Of a stretch of 64,000 bases of DNA, positions 1-9,570 are shown piece after piece. Each line of letters starts with the position of its first letter. Positions within the stretch are counted from its first letter, which is position 1. The translations under genes and the position numbers were made by a program. The notes below the pieces were generated by a model. The model saw only the letters and a program-made list of their open reading frames with translations. It made no database searches and was not told the DNA's origin. This stretch comes from Melastoma dodecandrum (lineage: Eukaryota > Streptophyta > Magnoliopsida > Myrtales > Melastomataceae), in the NCBI GenBank assembly GCA_029817715.1, contig JARUPY010000252.1, positions 930,001 through 994,000 on the forward strand. The letters are read 5' to 3'.

Positions 1-712
1 CTTGGAAGCACTGAACTCCCCCACCGCACCTCCCTCCGCCCCCTTCCGTTTCATGGACGACTCCCCTTCCTCCTCCCACTTCGCCGAGCCCTGGACTAAG
101 CGCAAGCGCTCCAAGCGTCCCCACAATCCCCCAACCGAGGAGGAGTACCTCGCCCTCTGCCTCATCATGCTCGCCCACGGCAAGACCTCCTCCAGGGTTC
201 TCGCTCCCCCTGCTCTGAAGCAACTTCCCATGACAGAGTCCGTGGGCTTGAATTATCGATGCACGGTGTGCGGGAAGGCTTTCCCTTCATACCAGGCCTT
301 GGGGGGTCACAAGGCAAGCCACCGTAGGAACACCTCCGACGAGCAGTCCACCTCCACCACCAACGCCGCCACGACAGCCTCCGCCTCGAGCGGCCAGAAG
401 GGGAGGTCCCACGAGTGCTCCATCTGCCACAAGACGTTCCCGACCGGACAGGCCCTGGGTGGCCACAAGAGGTGCCACTACGAGGGCGTCATCGGAGGGT
501 CATCTCACAGCGGGGTGACGACCTCGGAAGGCGTGGGGTCGTCTGCGCACACGGCGACGGCCCTCAGCCTAGGGAACCACGAGTTCGACCTCAACATCCC
601 GCCGATGCCGGAGTTCCCGATGGGGTTAGTGGTCACGGAGGAGGAGGTGGAGAGCCCCCATCCCTCCAAGAAGCCCAGGTTGCTGTTGACCAACACCAAG
701 ATGGAACTCTGA
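1..712 (+). CDS. ZAT10-like: C2H2 zinc-finger repressor, ZAT10/STZ-like (5' end cut by 2 codons)
   Basis: The frame is open from the first base and stops with TGA at 710-712. Base 1 is the last base of a codon, and the next residues (L-E-A-L) match the usual C1-2iD start M-A-L-E-A-L, so only ATG and two bases of the next codon are probably missing. Visible in order are a basic NLS (KRKRSKRP), the L-box ([13 protein letters not shown]), zinc finger 1 with QALGGH at about residue 85-107, zinc finger 2 with [10 protein letters not shown] at about 138-160, and a C-terminal EAR motif (DLNIPP). These are the parts of two-finger stress-induced nuclear repressors that bind A[GC]T elements and recruit TOPLESS-type corepressors. 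It is a single exon, as is usual. The ZAT10 rather than ZAT6/AZF assignment rests on the N-terminus and C-terminus and on recalled synteny. Confidence 0.93.
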   Translation, partial: LEALNSPTAPPSAPFRFMDDSPSSSHFAEPWTKRKRSKRPHNPPTEEEYLALCLIMLAHGKTSSRVLAPPALKQLPMTESVGLNYRCTVCGKAFPSYQALGGHKASHRRNTSDEQSTSTTNAATTASASSGQKGRSHECSICHKTFPTGQALGGHKRCHYEGVIGGSSHSGVTTSEGVGSSAHTATALSLGNHEFDLNIPPMPEFPMGLVVTEEEVESPHPSKKPRLLLTNTKMEL

Positions 713-2565
713 GGAATCTCAACATCCAGTCTCTTATTAGATTAATCTGATTAATACATGTTAGTCGGGTGTTCTTTTGTTACATGTTAGTCTCATAGGA
801 CTGCGATTCTGCAAATTCTTTCCTTCTTTCTGGGTTTTTGTTCCATCTGGGGGCGATTCTTTCATTGGAATGCAAAAGATTCATCATTCTATCCGCGGAT
901 TCAATTCCGTTTCTTCTGGGTATGACTTAGTTTTGGTTGAGCTGGTGAGAAAGTCGAGCGAAAAACAACACGTTCGCGTAAAAAAAGGGAAAGGATCAGA
1001 GACGCGGTTAGAGTGTTTGGCTTTTGTCCGGTATAGTTTTATTTTTTCCTTGACAAATTCAGTTGACCCGTCAGGCGTTCCGACCACGCCACGACTGGGA
1101 CAGAGTCAGCAGTTGGTTCGGTGGGTCGGCAGGCCGCCTCCAACCCCACACCCACCACCACGTCTTCTCCCACGTGCCAAATACTTGAAGAAAGACGCGT
1201 CTTTGGCTTGACACTGTCCAAACTCACATACGTGCCATATGTGGAAGGAGGAGGAGGGGGAGGACAGCGCAAAGTGGGAGGGAAGGCAATAACATTAAAA
1301 GAAGTTGATTTATTAATGTGGGTTGTGTTTAGTCCTACTAAGGGATGATGAGGTGGTAATATGAAGTGGGCAAATGGGAGAATGAGCGTTCAGCCTCCCT
1401 CCCTCCATGAGCAGAGATGAGGATGACAGGTGGATCCCTTCCATATCCCCCGCGTGATTAACTACTTAATTTCCCAGATCCATTTGGCAAGAAGATGCCA
1501 TTCCCCCACACGAAACCCTGGCGATGATTATGTCCTACCATCCTAGTCCTTGTTTATGAGTAAGTAGTGTGTATTGTTGGCACTGGACCGGCTGTGTCAG
1601 CCTGTCCGAAGAATCCTGCACGTGGCCCAGCCTAATTCTTAAAGGAATTTTTAATCCAGAGTTAAACAAACTATCCTAGCCACACTGAAATATGATCCAC
1701 CCAACAATTAGGATGAACCGACATGTTTTGGGGAGTATCCTCGGTCCACCAAATTGCAACATCGTGGAAGCCCAAATTGCCTGCACTTTTTTATAATTGT
1801 CGTTCAGGCTTTGTCCAAGCCCAATGAACAATGTTGGAAGCATCACCGACACTGACGCCCCTCCGAACAAACCGAGAATGTGAGGAGTCCAAATCGCAAC
1901 AAAAGAAGGGGGTGGGGGGACCACACACCAAGAAAAGGGGGCGTGGCTTTCTGTCTTGTTTATTTTCCCCCATCGGGGGCTGACTCGGCTCCAGTACAAC
2001 CAGACCAGGTGTTCCCGAAGTCTTGACATAGATGGCATCATCATCATCATCATCGCTTCGCCACAACCCCCCCGACGGCCCATGTTCCGAATACCCGGGG
2101 GGATAAGAAGTGGGGAGGTTGAGCCGCTGCTCCTGCGCGGAAACATGGAGCCGTTCGTGCCCAAAGTTTGGGTGGGACATTATTAAACAATGTTTCCGAT
2201 CTCCTCTTTTAATATTCACTTAGACATGACTCTTCATTTCTGTGTTTTATAACCGGGTGATTTAAGACGAGTATTATCTATATTTTCTGGTTATATATGT
2301 ATATTTTCAGTCTGACCGCTGTGGGACCCACGGACCACCTCGAACTGACCCTTGAACTAAACCCGAGGTTAGAAGTTAGAACTCCATCATTTCATCGTCC
2401 GTTTGTCTTTATATCTCAGTCCCACCCACCCCCCTCCCCATCCCATTTTCTTTTCCTCATCCTCACTTCTTCTCCTCCTCCTATTTTTTCTGTTGGTGTG
2501 GCTGTCGGGATTGTTTTGGTGCTGTCTGACCGTATTTGATTGTATTGTTCGGGCGGGCGAGATAG
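713..2565. other. Intergenic, no gene seen
   Basis: AT-rich spacer between the ZAT10-like and LBD genes. It contains a G-box (CACGTG, 1171-1176), a short (CAT)n run near 2036-2055 and a pyrimidine-rich stretch just before the LBD start (about 2420-2490), which probably includes its 5' leader. Open frames here lack family motifs and their composition follows the simple repeats. Confidence 0.6.
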
Positions 2566-3290
2566 ATGAGCTGCAACGGGTGCCGCGTCCTCCGGAAGGG
2601 ATGCAGCGATTCCTGCGTCCTCAGGTCGTGCCTCCAGTGGATCCCTTCCGCAGAAGCACAGGGCCACGCCACCCTCTTCCTCTCCAAGTTCTTCGGCCGC
2701 AGCGATCTCTTCTCCCTAGTTGATGCCGTCCCTGACTCCCAGCGCTCCTGTATGCCACTGGACCGTCACATTTCGCTCGGATATGTTCTGTCATCGGTGG
2801 TCTAGGCTCAGCTGATTCCGGGTTTCTTTTCTTTTTCGCAGCTCTGTTTTGGAGTTTGCTTTTCGAGGCATGCGGGAGGATGGTAAACCCCGTGAGCGGC
2901 GCGATCGGGCTGCTCTCCACGGGAAACTGGCACGTGTGCGAGGCGGCTGTCGAGACTGTCTTCTCTGGAGGGGTCCCCCATCCCATCGCAGGAGGGGTTT
3001 TGGCAGACGATACCTTCTCAGGCAACTCCTGCGGAATGCAGAGCCCACGTTTGGTCAACCTCGACATCAATTTCCCGGTCTACGACCCTAACCTGAAGAC
3101 GAAGGCGAATTGGCTGGGGAAGAGAAGGGGGAAGAGGAGCCACATGATGGACAGCTGGGGTACGAAGGCGTCGTCGTCGGGATCCGACGCGTCCGAGGTG
3201 ATCGACCCCGGGAAAGGGCCGGGTCAAGGCGGTGAGGCAGTGGGGGATGCGGATCATCAGGAGACGAAGCTCCTGAATTTGTTCTCATGA
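2566..3290 (+). CDS. LOB-domain protein, class II (LBD40/41/42 type)
   Basis: There are two exons, 2566-2749 and 2842-3290, with a GT donor at 2750 and an AG acceptor ending at 2841. The joined CDS is 633 nt (210 aa) and in frame. The protein starts with the class II LOB zinc-binding block [15 protein letters not shown] followed by VLRSCLQW, giving the C-x2-C-x6-C-x3-C spacing. It continues with [18 protein letters not shown] and, across the splice, [19 protein letters not shown]. The class I leucine zipper is absent. The tail is low-complexity and basic/acidic. Class II LBDs are nuclear DNA-binding regulators; several respond to nitrogen or hypoxia, but nothing here shows which. The intron in the LOB block has the typical class II position. 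ATG 2566 is chosen because the conserved CNGC begins at residue 3. Confidence 0.93.
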
Positions 3291-5084
3291 AGAATGTGGA
3301 GTCTGGAACAGAGCCTACTTGCTCTTTTAAAAAGTTATTTCTAGTAGATGGCAATTTGTGCCCTGTTTTCCTTTTCTCTTATTTAGTATAAAGCATTAAA
3401 AGTAGCAGCCCCCGGCGGAGGAGCTGGATTGGGGATTTGATGAGGGCGCCGGAGTGGTGCTTCTCCGACGAGAGTGTCAACTCTCATTTTGGGTAAACTT
3501 TTAGTATCCAATTATAGGAACATTAGCCTCCTACTCTGAGCTGTGAGACCTCCTCATCTAAGTAAGGTGTTCATGTTCTCACCTTCTTTTTTATTTGAAA
3601 GAATAAATAAAATTAACGTGAAAAGAATCATTTGCAGTCTGGTTTGTCCGATTTACTGCAAATTAATTGTAATGAATCACCGGAACAACATGCGCGTAGG
3701 AAGTACTCGAATTAAGCTTTAATTATTTTTCTAGGAGAAAACTTTCATGAAGTAACACTGTTGTCCGGCTTCCTTTGTACATGGATCAGATTAATGGACT
3801 GATTCAACACCCATCTTCCGAGAGTTTATGTCAATATTGGTGTAAATTTATTTTACTAAATTTAGATTGGGACCATTAACTTTCTTTTTATTTTTACGAA
3901 GGCGTGAACTTTCGACTTTTAGCTCTGATATTAGAGTTATACAGCAATCAACGCCAACTGTCATAAAAGCTCGAACTGTTACGTAAAAGTATAGTATATT
4001 ATATATTTTCAATTTTTAACGGTAACTACGAGAATTGGTTTTTGTGTACGAGGAAGTGAGGTGTCGTCCTTTTCGGGGAGCCATACGGTCGGATGGGAAT
4101 TACGTCCGTGGCGCCTCGATAATGCATGCAGTACACCACCACATATCTACATAGGAGAGTTCCCCGCCCGGTTTCTTCTTACAAGTGGCCTTCTTTCCGA
4201 CAGTAACTTCTTACTCTTGGCAAAAACAGCGTCGCATTGATCGATAAAACAAACGCCCCCGATAAGGTCGAGGGTCGTCGACTCATGGCGGCCTCTCGTT
4301 CGTTTTGATTCATTTTTAAAAAAATTAATATGAGGGGGTAGTTTCAATTAGTTTATTGTAGTATGACTCGGGGTTCGTCCGCTGTGGTAAGCATCGTTCC
4401 TCCCCATTGGGTTTCGCCACGGAAGTCCGAGTGCCCCCGTGATGCTGAAAGGAGTTATTTGGATTAAACTAATATTGTTGCTTTTCTGGATGAGCTTATA
4501 GTTTCGTTTGGCGGTTCGGGACAATGATTAATGACTAGGGATGACCTTAGGATAACTCTCTCTCGCTCATGTAATAATACTTTAGTGACTAATAATATGA
4601 GAGGCATATTATCATATCCCAAACCACTAGGGACGTACAAAAAGCAACGCACGTCCTCCTATTTCGGCCTAGTTACACGCGTGTTGGCCCGATCAGGAGG
4701 ATTATGACTTTGATGGTTGGATAATGAGGTTGTTAGTAATTTGTTCCCAAGTCTAAACTTCAAAGGATTTATGCATATTCTTATATGGATATTATGTGAT
4801 TCAATGGTTAATAGCTAAAATGGTCAAGCGTTGGTGGCGAACCAAGAAAACCTGCTCGGGCGGGCCAAGAAATCTCCCATTGTAGAAGATAGACTTGAAA
4901 AAGAGAGGACACGGTTCATGTCACCGGAAATCATAATTTGGATTTGGGATGAAGGTGCGGTGCACGTCACCCCTAACTCTCCCCAATAACGCCACAACAT
5001 TGAATTGTTTGTGTATTGAAAATATGCAAATTGATTTAAGTGTTAAAGGATTTCGAATTCGTTTAAGAAAGTTTTAGTTTCGAA

Positions 5085-5109
5085 CCCTACCCTAAACCCT
5101 AAACCCTAC
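5085..5109. repeat. Short interstitial telomere-like repeat
   Basis: About three imperfect CCCTAAA-type units occur in a row (the plant telomere unit is TTTAGGG/CCCTAAA). Such telo-boxes occur in promoters or as small interstitial telomere scraps. No downstream gene is recognised, so its role is unknown. Confidence 0.5.
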
Positions 5110-5317
5110 CGAATACAAATCATCCATATTAAAAGACCTATCCACCGTTGTACTAATCGAGTCAAAGATTAATTTAAAATAAATCGGGCAGGCACCCTCC
5201 TCCACCACTGGAAGTGGATTCCTCGGCACCACCCCTTCTCCCACTGAAAAGTTGTTTCATGGAATGCAACAATCCATTTATTTCCCGGCATATATTCATG
5301 GAAATCGAAAAAGAAAG

Positions 5318-5394
5318 CGCGACGAATATCATGAAAAAATGCAACAATCCAAACCCCCCACTCCCAAAGAAAAATGAATTCGATATTCGTCGCG
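5318..5394. repeat. 13-bp perfect inverted repeat with 51-bp spacer
   Basis: CGCGACGAATATC at 5318-5330 is the exact reverse complement of 5382-5394. The flanking ATGCAACAATCC also occurs twice nearby as a direct repeat. This could be a hairpin or the decayed end of a small transposon. No target duplication was found. Confidence 0.5.
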
Positions 5395-6202
5395 TCTCAA
5401 TAAGCAAAATGTCTAAAGTGGATCCAACACATTCTCCCATCAACACGCAAATTATCATTTGCCTGCCTCTCTCTGATAGGAGACACCCTGGGGAGAGTGG
5501 TTCCGACGTCATCCGGATTAAAATATTTTTGCCCGAGTCGAGGGGAGCGAGCGTGTACGATGACATCACGGGAAGAAACGAGAATGGATTAATCACGCCT
5601 TTGAGATTCCTCCGATCACACCAATCATCTGGATTGTGTTGTGCCCCCTCCAGATTCATAAGGGATCAATCCACCCCTAATAATTAAATTCTCCAAGGGG
5701 AGGAAAAATGCTCTCTCTTCGTGTGCCCCAAACGACATGCAACTATTTTTAGGAAACTATAAAATAATAACATAAAAACCCGATGACGACTGCCTTAAAT
5801 AAATATATTTGTAAGTGAAACTTCTAGTCGGTCCCTGGTCTTTCTCTTGAGTTACCAATGTGGATGTTTGTGTCCCTGTGGGGGCTGCTAATCCACAGAA
5901 ATTGGGCCACGGGCTGAAAAAGAAATGCATTGTCTTGAAGTATTTGGGCTGCTAGTGCAAGATCTAAGGATATGGGCACAAACATGTCGTGCCGACCCTT
6001 ACTCAATTGAGCACACACAAAAGCCTCCACCATAAGGATTAAGGGAAAAGGGCCGCACGCATAGTTGGCATAACAAGTGCCTTTTGCATGATATAAAAGA
6101 ACGAAAGAACATTTACATGTGAAGAGTCGCACGCAAAGGACACGGCCCTCGGCCCTTCGGAGATGTTGAAAATGGGTTACAACCCACAATGGGGCAAACC
6201 CA

Positions 6203-6249
6203 ATCTCATATCGGAAAGAAAATTGAGTCCGACTTAGTATATATATCCT
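6203..6249 (+). promoter_or_regulatory. Possible USE + TATA pair (snRNA-type promoter relic)
   Basis: ATCTCATATCG at 6203-6213 differs at two positions from the plant snRNA upstream sequence element RTCCCACATCG. A TATATATA box starts about 35 bp downstream (near 6238), roughly the Pol II snRNA spacing. No U1-U6 or U3 sequence follows. It may instead be a decayed short repeat with similar motifs. Confidence 0.2.
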
Positions 6250-6748
6250 AGCGCGCTATCCCCCTACAACTAATTGGTTCTAGAGTGGAACCCGCTGGGC
6301 TTATATGCTGAGCTCGGCATGTGGGTCAGTCTGATATCGCCAACAGGAGATGAAAGAGCAGGGATCATTAAGATGGTAAAGGCGGTTTTAGGGGAGACCG
6401 CTACCGTAAGTACGGTATCAAGGGCGTGCCGTGATCGATTGGTTTGAGTCCGATGGATGTTTTAGTCGCTGATGCCGGATCGATCGGGCTGTAATCCTCC
6501 AGCAACCCTGCTTGTTCCCGTATGCATGTGTTTGGAAGGCATTATTCCTCTGGCCCCAAAATAGCCACATGATTAGCCAAGTTTGAAGTGCGGGCATGCA
6601 CGCGAAGCGACTGTATTCGAATTACCTCTAGTAGCTTCCTGTTCAGTCGCAGCTTGTCCTGGGAACTCGCTCCGTCAGAATGGGAGGCTCCGTCATGGAA
6701 AGATTTTCATAAGTTGAATGCATGAATATATGGGCATGCAAGTGGATC

Positions 6749-6753
6749 CCGGA
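6749..6753. repeat. Left target-site duplication CCGGA
   Basis: The five bases next to the 5' LTR (CCGGA) are repeated exactly after the 3' LTR at 19924-19928. This proves the element ends and a single insertion event. Confidence 0.93.
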
Positions 6754-6825
6754 TGTTGACATAGTAAATAATTTTGGGCCTGGGCTTAGAGCCCAGAAAT
6801 CATCACACTGCCTAAGGACGAAGTC

Positions 6826-6990
6826 GCCCAGGCCGACTCATGACAAAGTCGACTGGGCTAACTCAGAACGATGTCGCCCAGGTCGACTCATAATGAAGTC
6901 GACTGGGTTAACTCATGACGAAGTCATCCAAGTCGACTCATGACGGGGTCAGTTGGGATAACTCATGATGAAGTCGACCCACAATGGAGT
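6826..6990. repeat. Degenerate short tandem units rich in AAGTCGAC (LTR U3)
   Basis: Units of about 20-25 bp of the form CTCATGACGAAGTCGACTGGGTTAA recur about seven times with changes, alternating GTCGAC and GTCGCC cores. The same block occurs in the 3' LTR (about 18880-19044). Its position in U3 upstream of the TATA box is where LTR enhancers sit. Confidence 0.6.
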
Positions 6991-7338
6991 TACTAAAGAC
7001 AATTTATAGAGTCGACTAGGTCAACTCACCACTAAGATATGACTACCAATATGACCCAATAGTAGCTAGGTCTACTTATAGGGTCAAGTCGACATTACCC
7101 TGAACAAAGGCAAGCAGCCAAAGCCCGTGCAAACAAAGCAAGTCGACGAGATGGGAATAAATTTATTTATTCCTAAAGTCACGATTATTAAGAATCGTAA
7201 CCGATTCTAATTTTCAGGAACGTGATCCCGTATCTCATGAGGAGTTGTTGGGACACTCCCACGATACTAGGAATCACGATCCATGACACGATCTGTAACA
7301 AGATCCACTCGTTACGTGTTAGACACGTACGAGCTCTC

Positions 7339-7347
7339 TATAAATAG
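7339..7347 (+). promoter_or_regulatory. LTR TATA box (TATAAATAG)
   Basis: TATAAATAG lies 530 bp before the LTR end. Initiation would be expected near 7370, which defines U3/R. The same box lies at 19393-19401 in the 3' LTR. Confidence 0.75.
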
Positions 7348-7463
7348 CAAAGGAGTTTCCAAAGACAAAGACACGACCATACACAGCCAAAACTCTGAAG
7401 TTTGTTCGTCAACCTTAGGAATTAGATGCCCTGACCCGGCTTAGAGGTCAACTATCCTTCCAT

Positions 7464-7665
7464 CGACAGAGTGAGCTCGTAGGGCCTTTGCCGCCAATCC
7501 TCCGCCAGCGACTCCACCGACGAAGTGAGCTCGTAGGGCCTTCGTCACAACTCTCCGCCAGCGACCACCTCCGACGAAGCGAGCTTCCAAGGCCTTCGTC
7601 ACGACCTCCCGCCAGCAACCACCACAGACGGAGTGAGCTTCCAAGGCCTTCGTCACGTGTTCTCC
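7464..7665. repeat. Tandem array of four 52-56-bp units in the transcribed part of the LTR
   Basis: Four units beginning GACRRAGYGAGCT and containing GGCCTTCGTCAC and CTCCGCCAGCGAC start near 7464, 7520, 7573 and 7625. They lie downstream of the TATA box, so they would be in the element's 5' leader. The same array is at about 19520-19720. Confidence 0.7.
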
Positions 7666-7876
7666 GCCGCTACAAGATCCCGCATCGTCACCACCGTTTC
7701 CCTTTTTTCCCTTTTAATGGCTGTAAGCCCTTTTCTTTTAATTCTCTAAAGATTGTAAGACTTGCATTATTTCCGTATAAATTAGTGCATCTTCTTACTG
7801 GCGACCACAATATAACTACTGTGAGTCCTTTGCCAAATATTTCCAACGTGATCCGTTCCGTGCGCGAACACGTTTT

Positions 7877-7894
7877 TGGCGACCACAGTGGGAG
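7877..7894 (+). other. Primer-binding site candidate
   Basis: TGGCGACCACAGTGGGAG begins 6 bp after the LTR end and starts with the TGG that pairs with a tRNA CCA end. The tRNA was not identified by reading; Tat/Ogre elements often use tRNA-Arg types. Confidence 0.55.
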
Positions 7895-7914
7895 TACGTT
7901 GAAAAAAAAAAAGA

Positions 7915-9570
7915 ATGCCGAGAAATACTCGAAGCCGTGAGTCTCAGAATCCCTTAGATGGGGAAAACCAGGAGCTTCCTCTGGGAATGGACTTGCCAGC
8001 GCCGGCCCTAGGAGGCCAGGCAGCTACAAACCAGTCAGAACTTCCTCCGGGAATGGATTTGCCAGCGCCGGCTCTAGGAGGCCAGGCAGCTACAAACCAG
8101 TCCACCTTTGATTCACATACCCCGTCTGAATTTATTTCAAGACTGGAGTTCCACAAGGAACTGGGAGATGTGCGTCAGGAGTTGACTGCTATGAAGGGTA
8201 TTCTAATGGATGTCCAAACCCTAATAGGGCGTCTTTCTGGCCCGAGAAACGAGGAAAGAGTAAGACCTCATATGAGAGAAACCCCCTTTAGGGAGTCTAC
8301 GTTCATGACAGACGCTCGACGGACTGCTCAAGGGCCACGTAACGTGACTTTTGAGCAGTCTGAGATAAGGACAAATGCTCTTTTCGAACCCGGGAATCTG
8401 GTTCCCCCTGGTCGACCCTCTTCTTCACGTAATCGACCAACGAATACGTATTGGAATGAGGCAGAGGACTTTCAAGAGGAAACAGATCGAGGGGAGGACT
8501 TTAATCCGTCTCGTCGCCCTGGAAAAGAACCTGTAATCGACGCGACTGGAGATCCCTATGAGCTTGGATCCCGAGGTGGAAACTTTCGGGAGGAACCTTC
8601 TTTCTACATAAGGGATCCAGCGAATCAGGCAATGGGGGAAAGATCTCCATACAGCCCGATAAGGTCGACTCGACCTCCAGCGCAGGCCCCAGTAGGCGGT
8701 GTACCCCCAGACTTGAGGGAGGCCATAACTCAGGTTATAGAGCAAATCGTCCCCGGAATAGCTCGGCGAGACGATGCCTGTTTGTACAGGTCTCCCTATC
8801 CTGCATATGTCGACAAAGATTTCCCTCTACCTAGAGGTTATAAGGTGCCCGACTTTACTCGTTTTCCGGGTGAAGATGAAATGACCCCACTCGAGCATGT
8901 CGCTCGCTTCACTCATCAACTTGGTGAGGCGGCTGGGAACGACTTTTGGAAACTGAAGCTCTTCCCTAACTCGTTAACGGGAGATGCCTTTACATGGTAT
9001 GCGAGTTTGCCGCCAGGGTCAGTAGCCTCGTGGACTCAGATGCAATCTATGTTCGTTAAAACCTTTGCTCGACTGGACACCCCCATATCGATGTTTGAGG
9101 TAATGCGCCTTAAGCAGGCTAACGGAGAACACCCAGGGCAGTTTCTAATGAAACTTAGGAAGGCCCTACTGCGGTGTACACCCCCTATACCGGAAAAGGA
9201 TCAATTACTTCTCGCGTTAAATGCGCTGACTATCCCGTTCCGAAAAAAGCTGCAGGGCGAGCGCTTTGCTGACCTGTATGACTTAGCAAGGAGGGCTACT
9301 GAGTATTATCAGCTCCTTACGGAGGAAGCCCAACTGACTCGAGCCTACCAAGTCGACACTTATGAAGTCGACATGGCGGAATTTGTCAAGGGGGAGTCGA
9401 CTATATGCGATCCCCTGACCAAGAAGAATTCCAAAGCTAAAGCATCCCAAAAGAATGTCGAGGAAAGAAAATATTCTTTCGACACGGATAAAGTCGACGC
9501 TATATTCGACTGGCTATATAAAAGGAAAAGGATTAGGCTTAAGCCCGGCCATCGAGTCCCTCAGACATAG
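7915..9570 (+). CDS. gag: Retrotransposon Gag (first part, ends at an in-frame TAG)
   Basis: This is an open frame of 551 codons from ATG 7915, which follows the leader directly. The Retrotrans_gag domain lies at about residues 340-450, including GDAFTWYASLPPGSV and the ARLDTPISMFEVMRLKQ region. The N-terminal part is low-complexity with a duplicated 22-residue segment. The stop TAG (9568-9570) sits just before a zinc-knuckle-like C-x2-W-H...H...C segment read in the same frame, so the stop lies inside the normal Gag. It may be a mutation (CAG to TAG would be a typical C-to-T change at methylated CHG) or a read-through stop. Gag would form the particle that packages the element RNA. Confidence 0.9.
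   Translation: MPRNTRSRESQNPLDGENQELPLGMDLPAPALGGQAATNQSELPPGMDLPAPALGGQAATNQSTFDSHTPSEFISRLEFHKELGDVRQELTAMKGILMDVQTLIGRLSGPRNEERVRPHMRETPFRESTFMTDARRTAQGPRNVTFEQSEIRTNALFEPGNLVPPGRPSSSRNRPTNTYWNEAEDFQEETDRGEDFNPSRRPGKEPVIDATGDPYELGSRGGNFREEPSFYIRDPANQAMGERSPYSPIRSTRPPAQAPVGGVPPDLREAITQVIEQIVPGIARRDDACLYRSPYPAYVDKDFPLPRGYKVPDFTRFPGEDEMTPLEHVARFTHQLGEAAGNDFWKLKLFPNSLTGDAFTWYASLPPGSVASWTQMQSMFVKTFARLDTPISMFEVMRLKQANGEHPGQFLMKLRKALLRCTPPIPEKDQLLLALNALTIPFRKKLQGERFADLYDLARRATEYYQLLTEEAQLTRAYQVDTYEVDMAEFVKGESTICDPLTKKNSKAKASQKNVEERKYSFDTDKVDAIFDWLYKRKRIRLKPGHRVPQT
7972..8103 (+). repeat. Tandem duplication of 66 bp inside gag
   Basis: Codons at 7972-8037 are repeated at 8038-8103 with few changes, giving two copies of a 22-residue segment around GMDLPAPALGGQ. 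The reading frame is kept. Confidence 0.85.

Larger units (their letters stand above)
3291..6753. other. Intergenic up to the retrotransposon, no gene seen
   Basis: A stretch of 3.5 kb of AT-rich DNA with no recognisable protein. It holds a telomere-like run, a 13-bp inverted repeat and a possible snRNA-type promoter relic, listed separately. Open frames on both strands at 5174-5687 are mutual shadows without family motifs. Confidence 0.6.
6754..7870 (+). repeat. 5' LTR (1117 bp)
   Basis: It starts TGTTGACATAG and ends CGCGAACA, with 98-99% identity by eye to 18808-19923. It contains a GTCGAC-rich short-repeat zone, a TATA box and a downstream 52-56-bp tandem array. Confidence 0.95.

Noticed and set aside
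1676..2219. Overlapping minus-strand open frames of 142-162 codons
   Set aside because: They read through a (CAT)n repeat in different frames, show Met/Asp runs from it and no family motif.
4147..4347. Minus-strand 66-codon frame with KESKRTRGR-like start
   Set aside because: Too short, no homologue recalled, no promoter or splice evidence.
5174..5687. Open frames of about 160 codons on both strands
   Set aside because: The two strands mirror each other, neither has a domain, and codon use looks random.
5824..6189. Minus-strand frame of 121 codons
   Set aside because: Cys/Phe-rich chance frame without motif, intron signals or TATA box.
7441..7940. Open frames on both strands in the LTR
   Set aside because: They come from the 52-56-bp tandem units and recur in the 3' LTR; not a gene.
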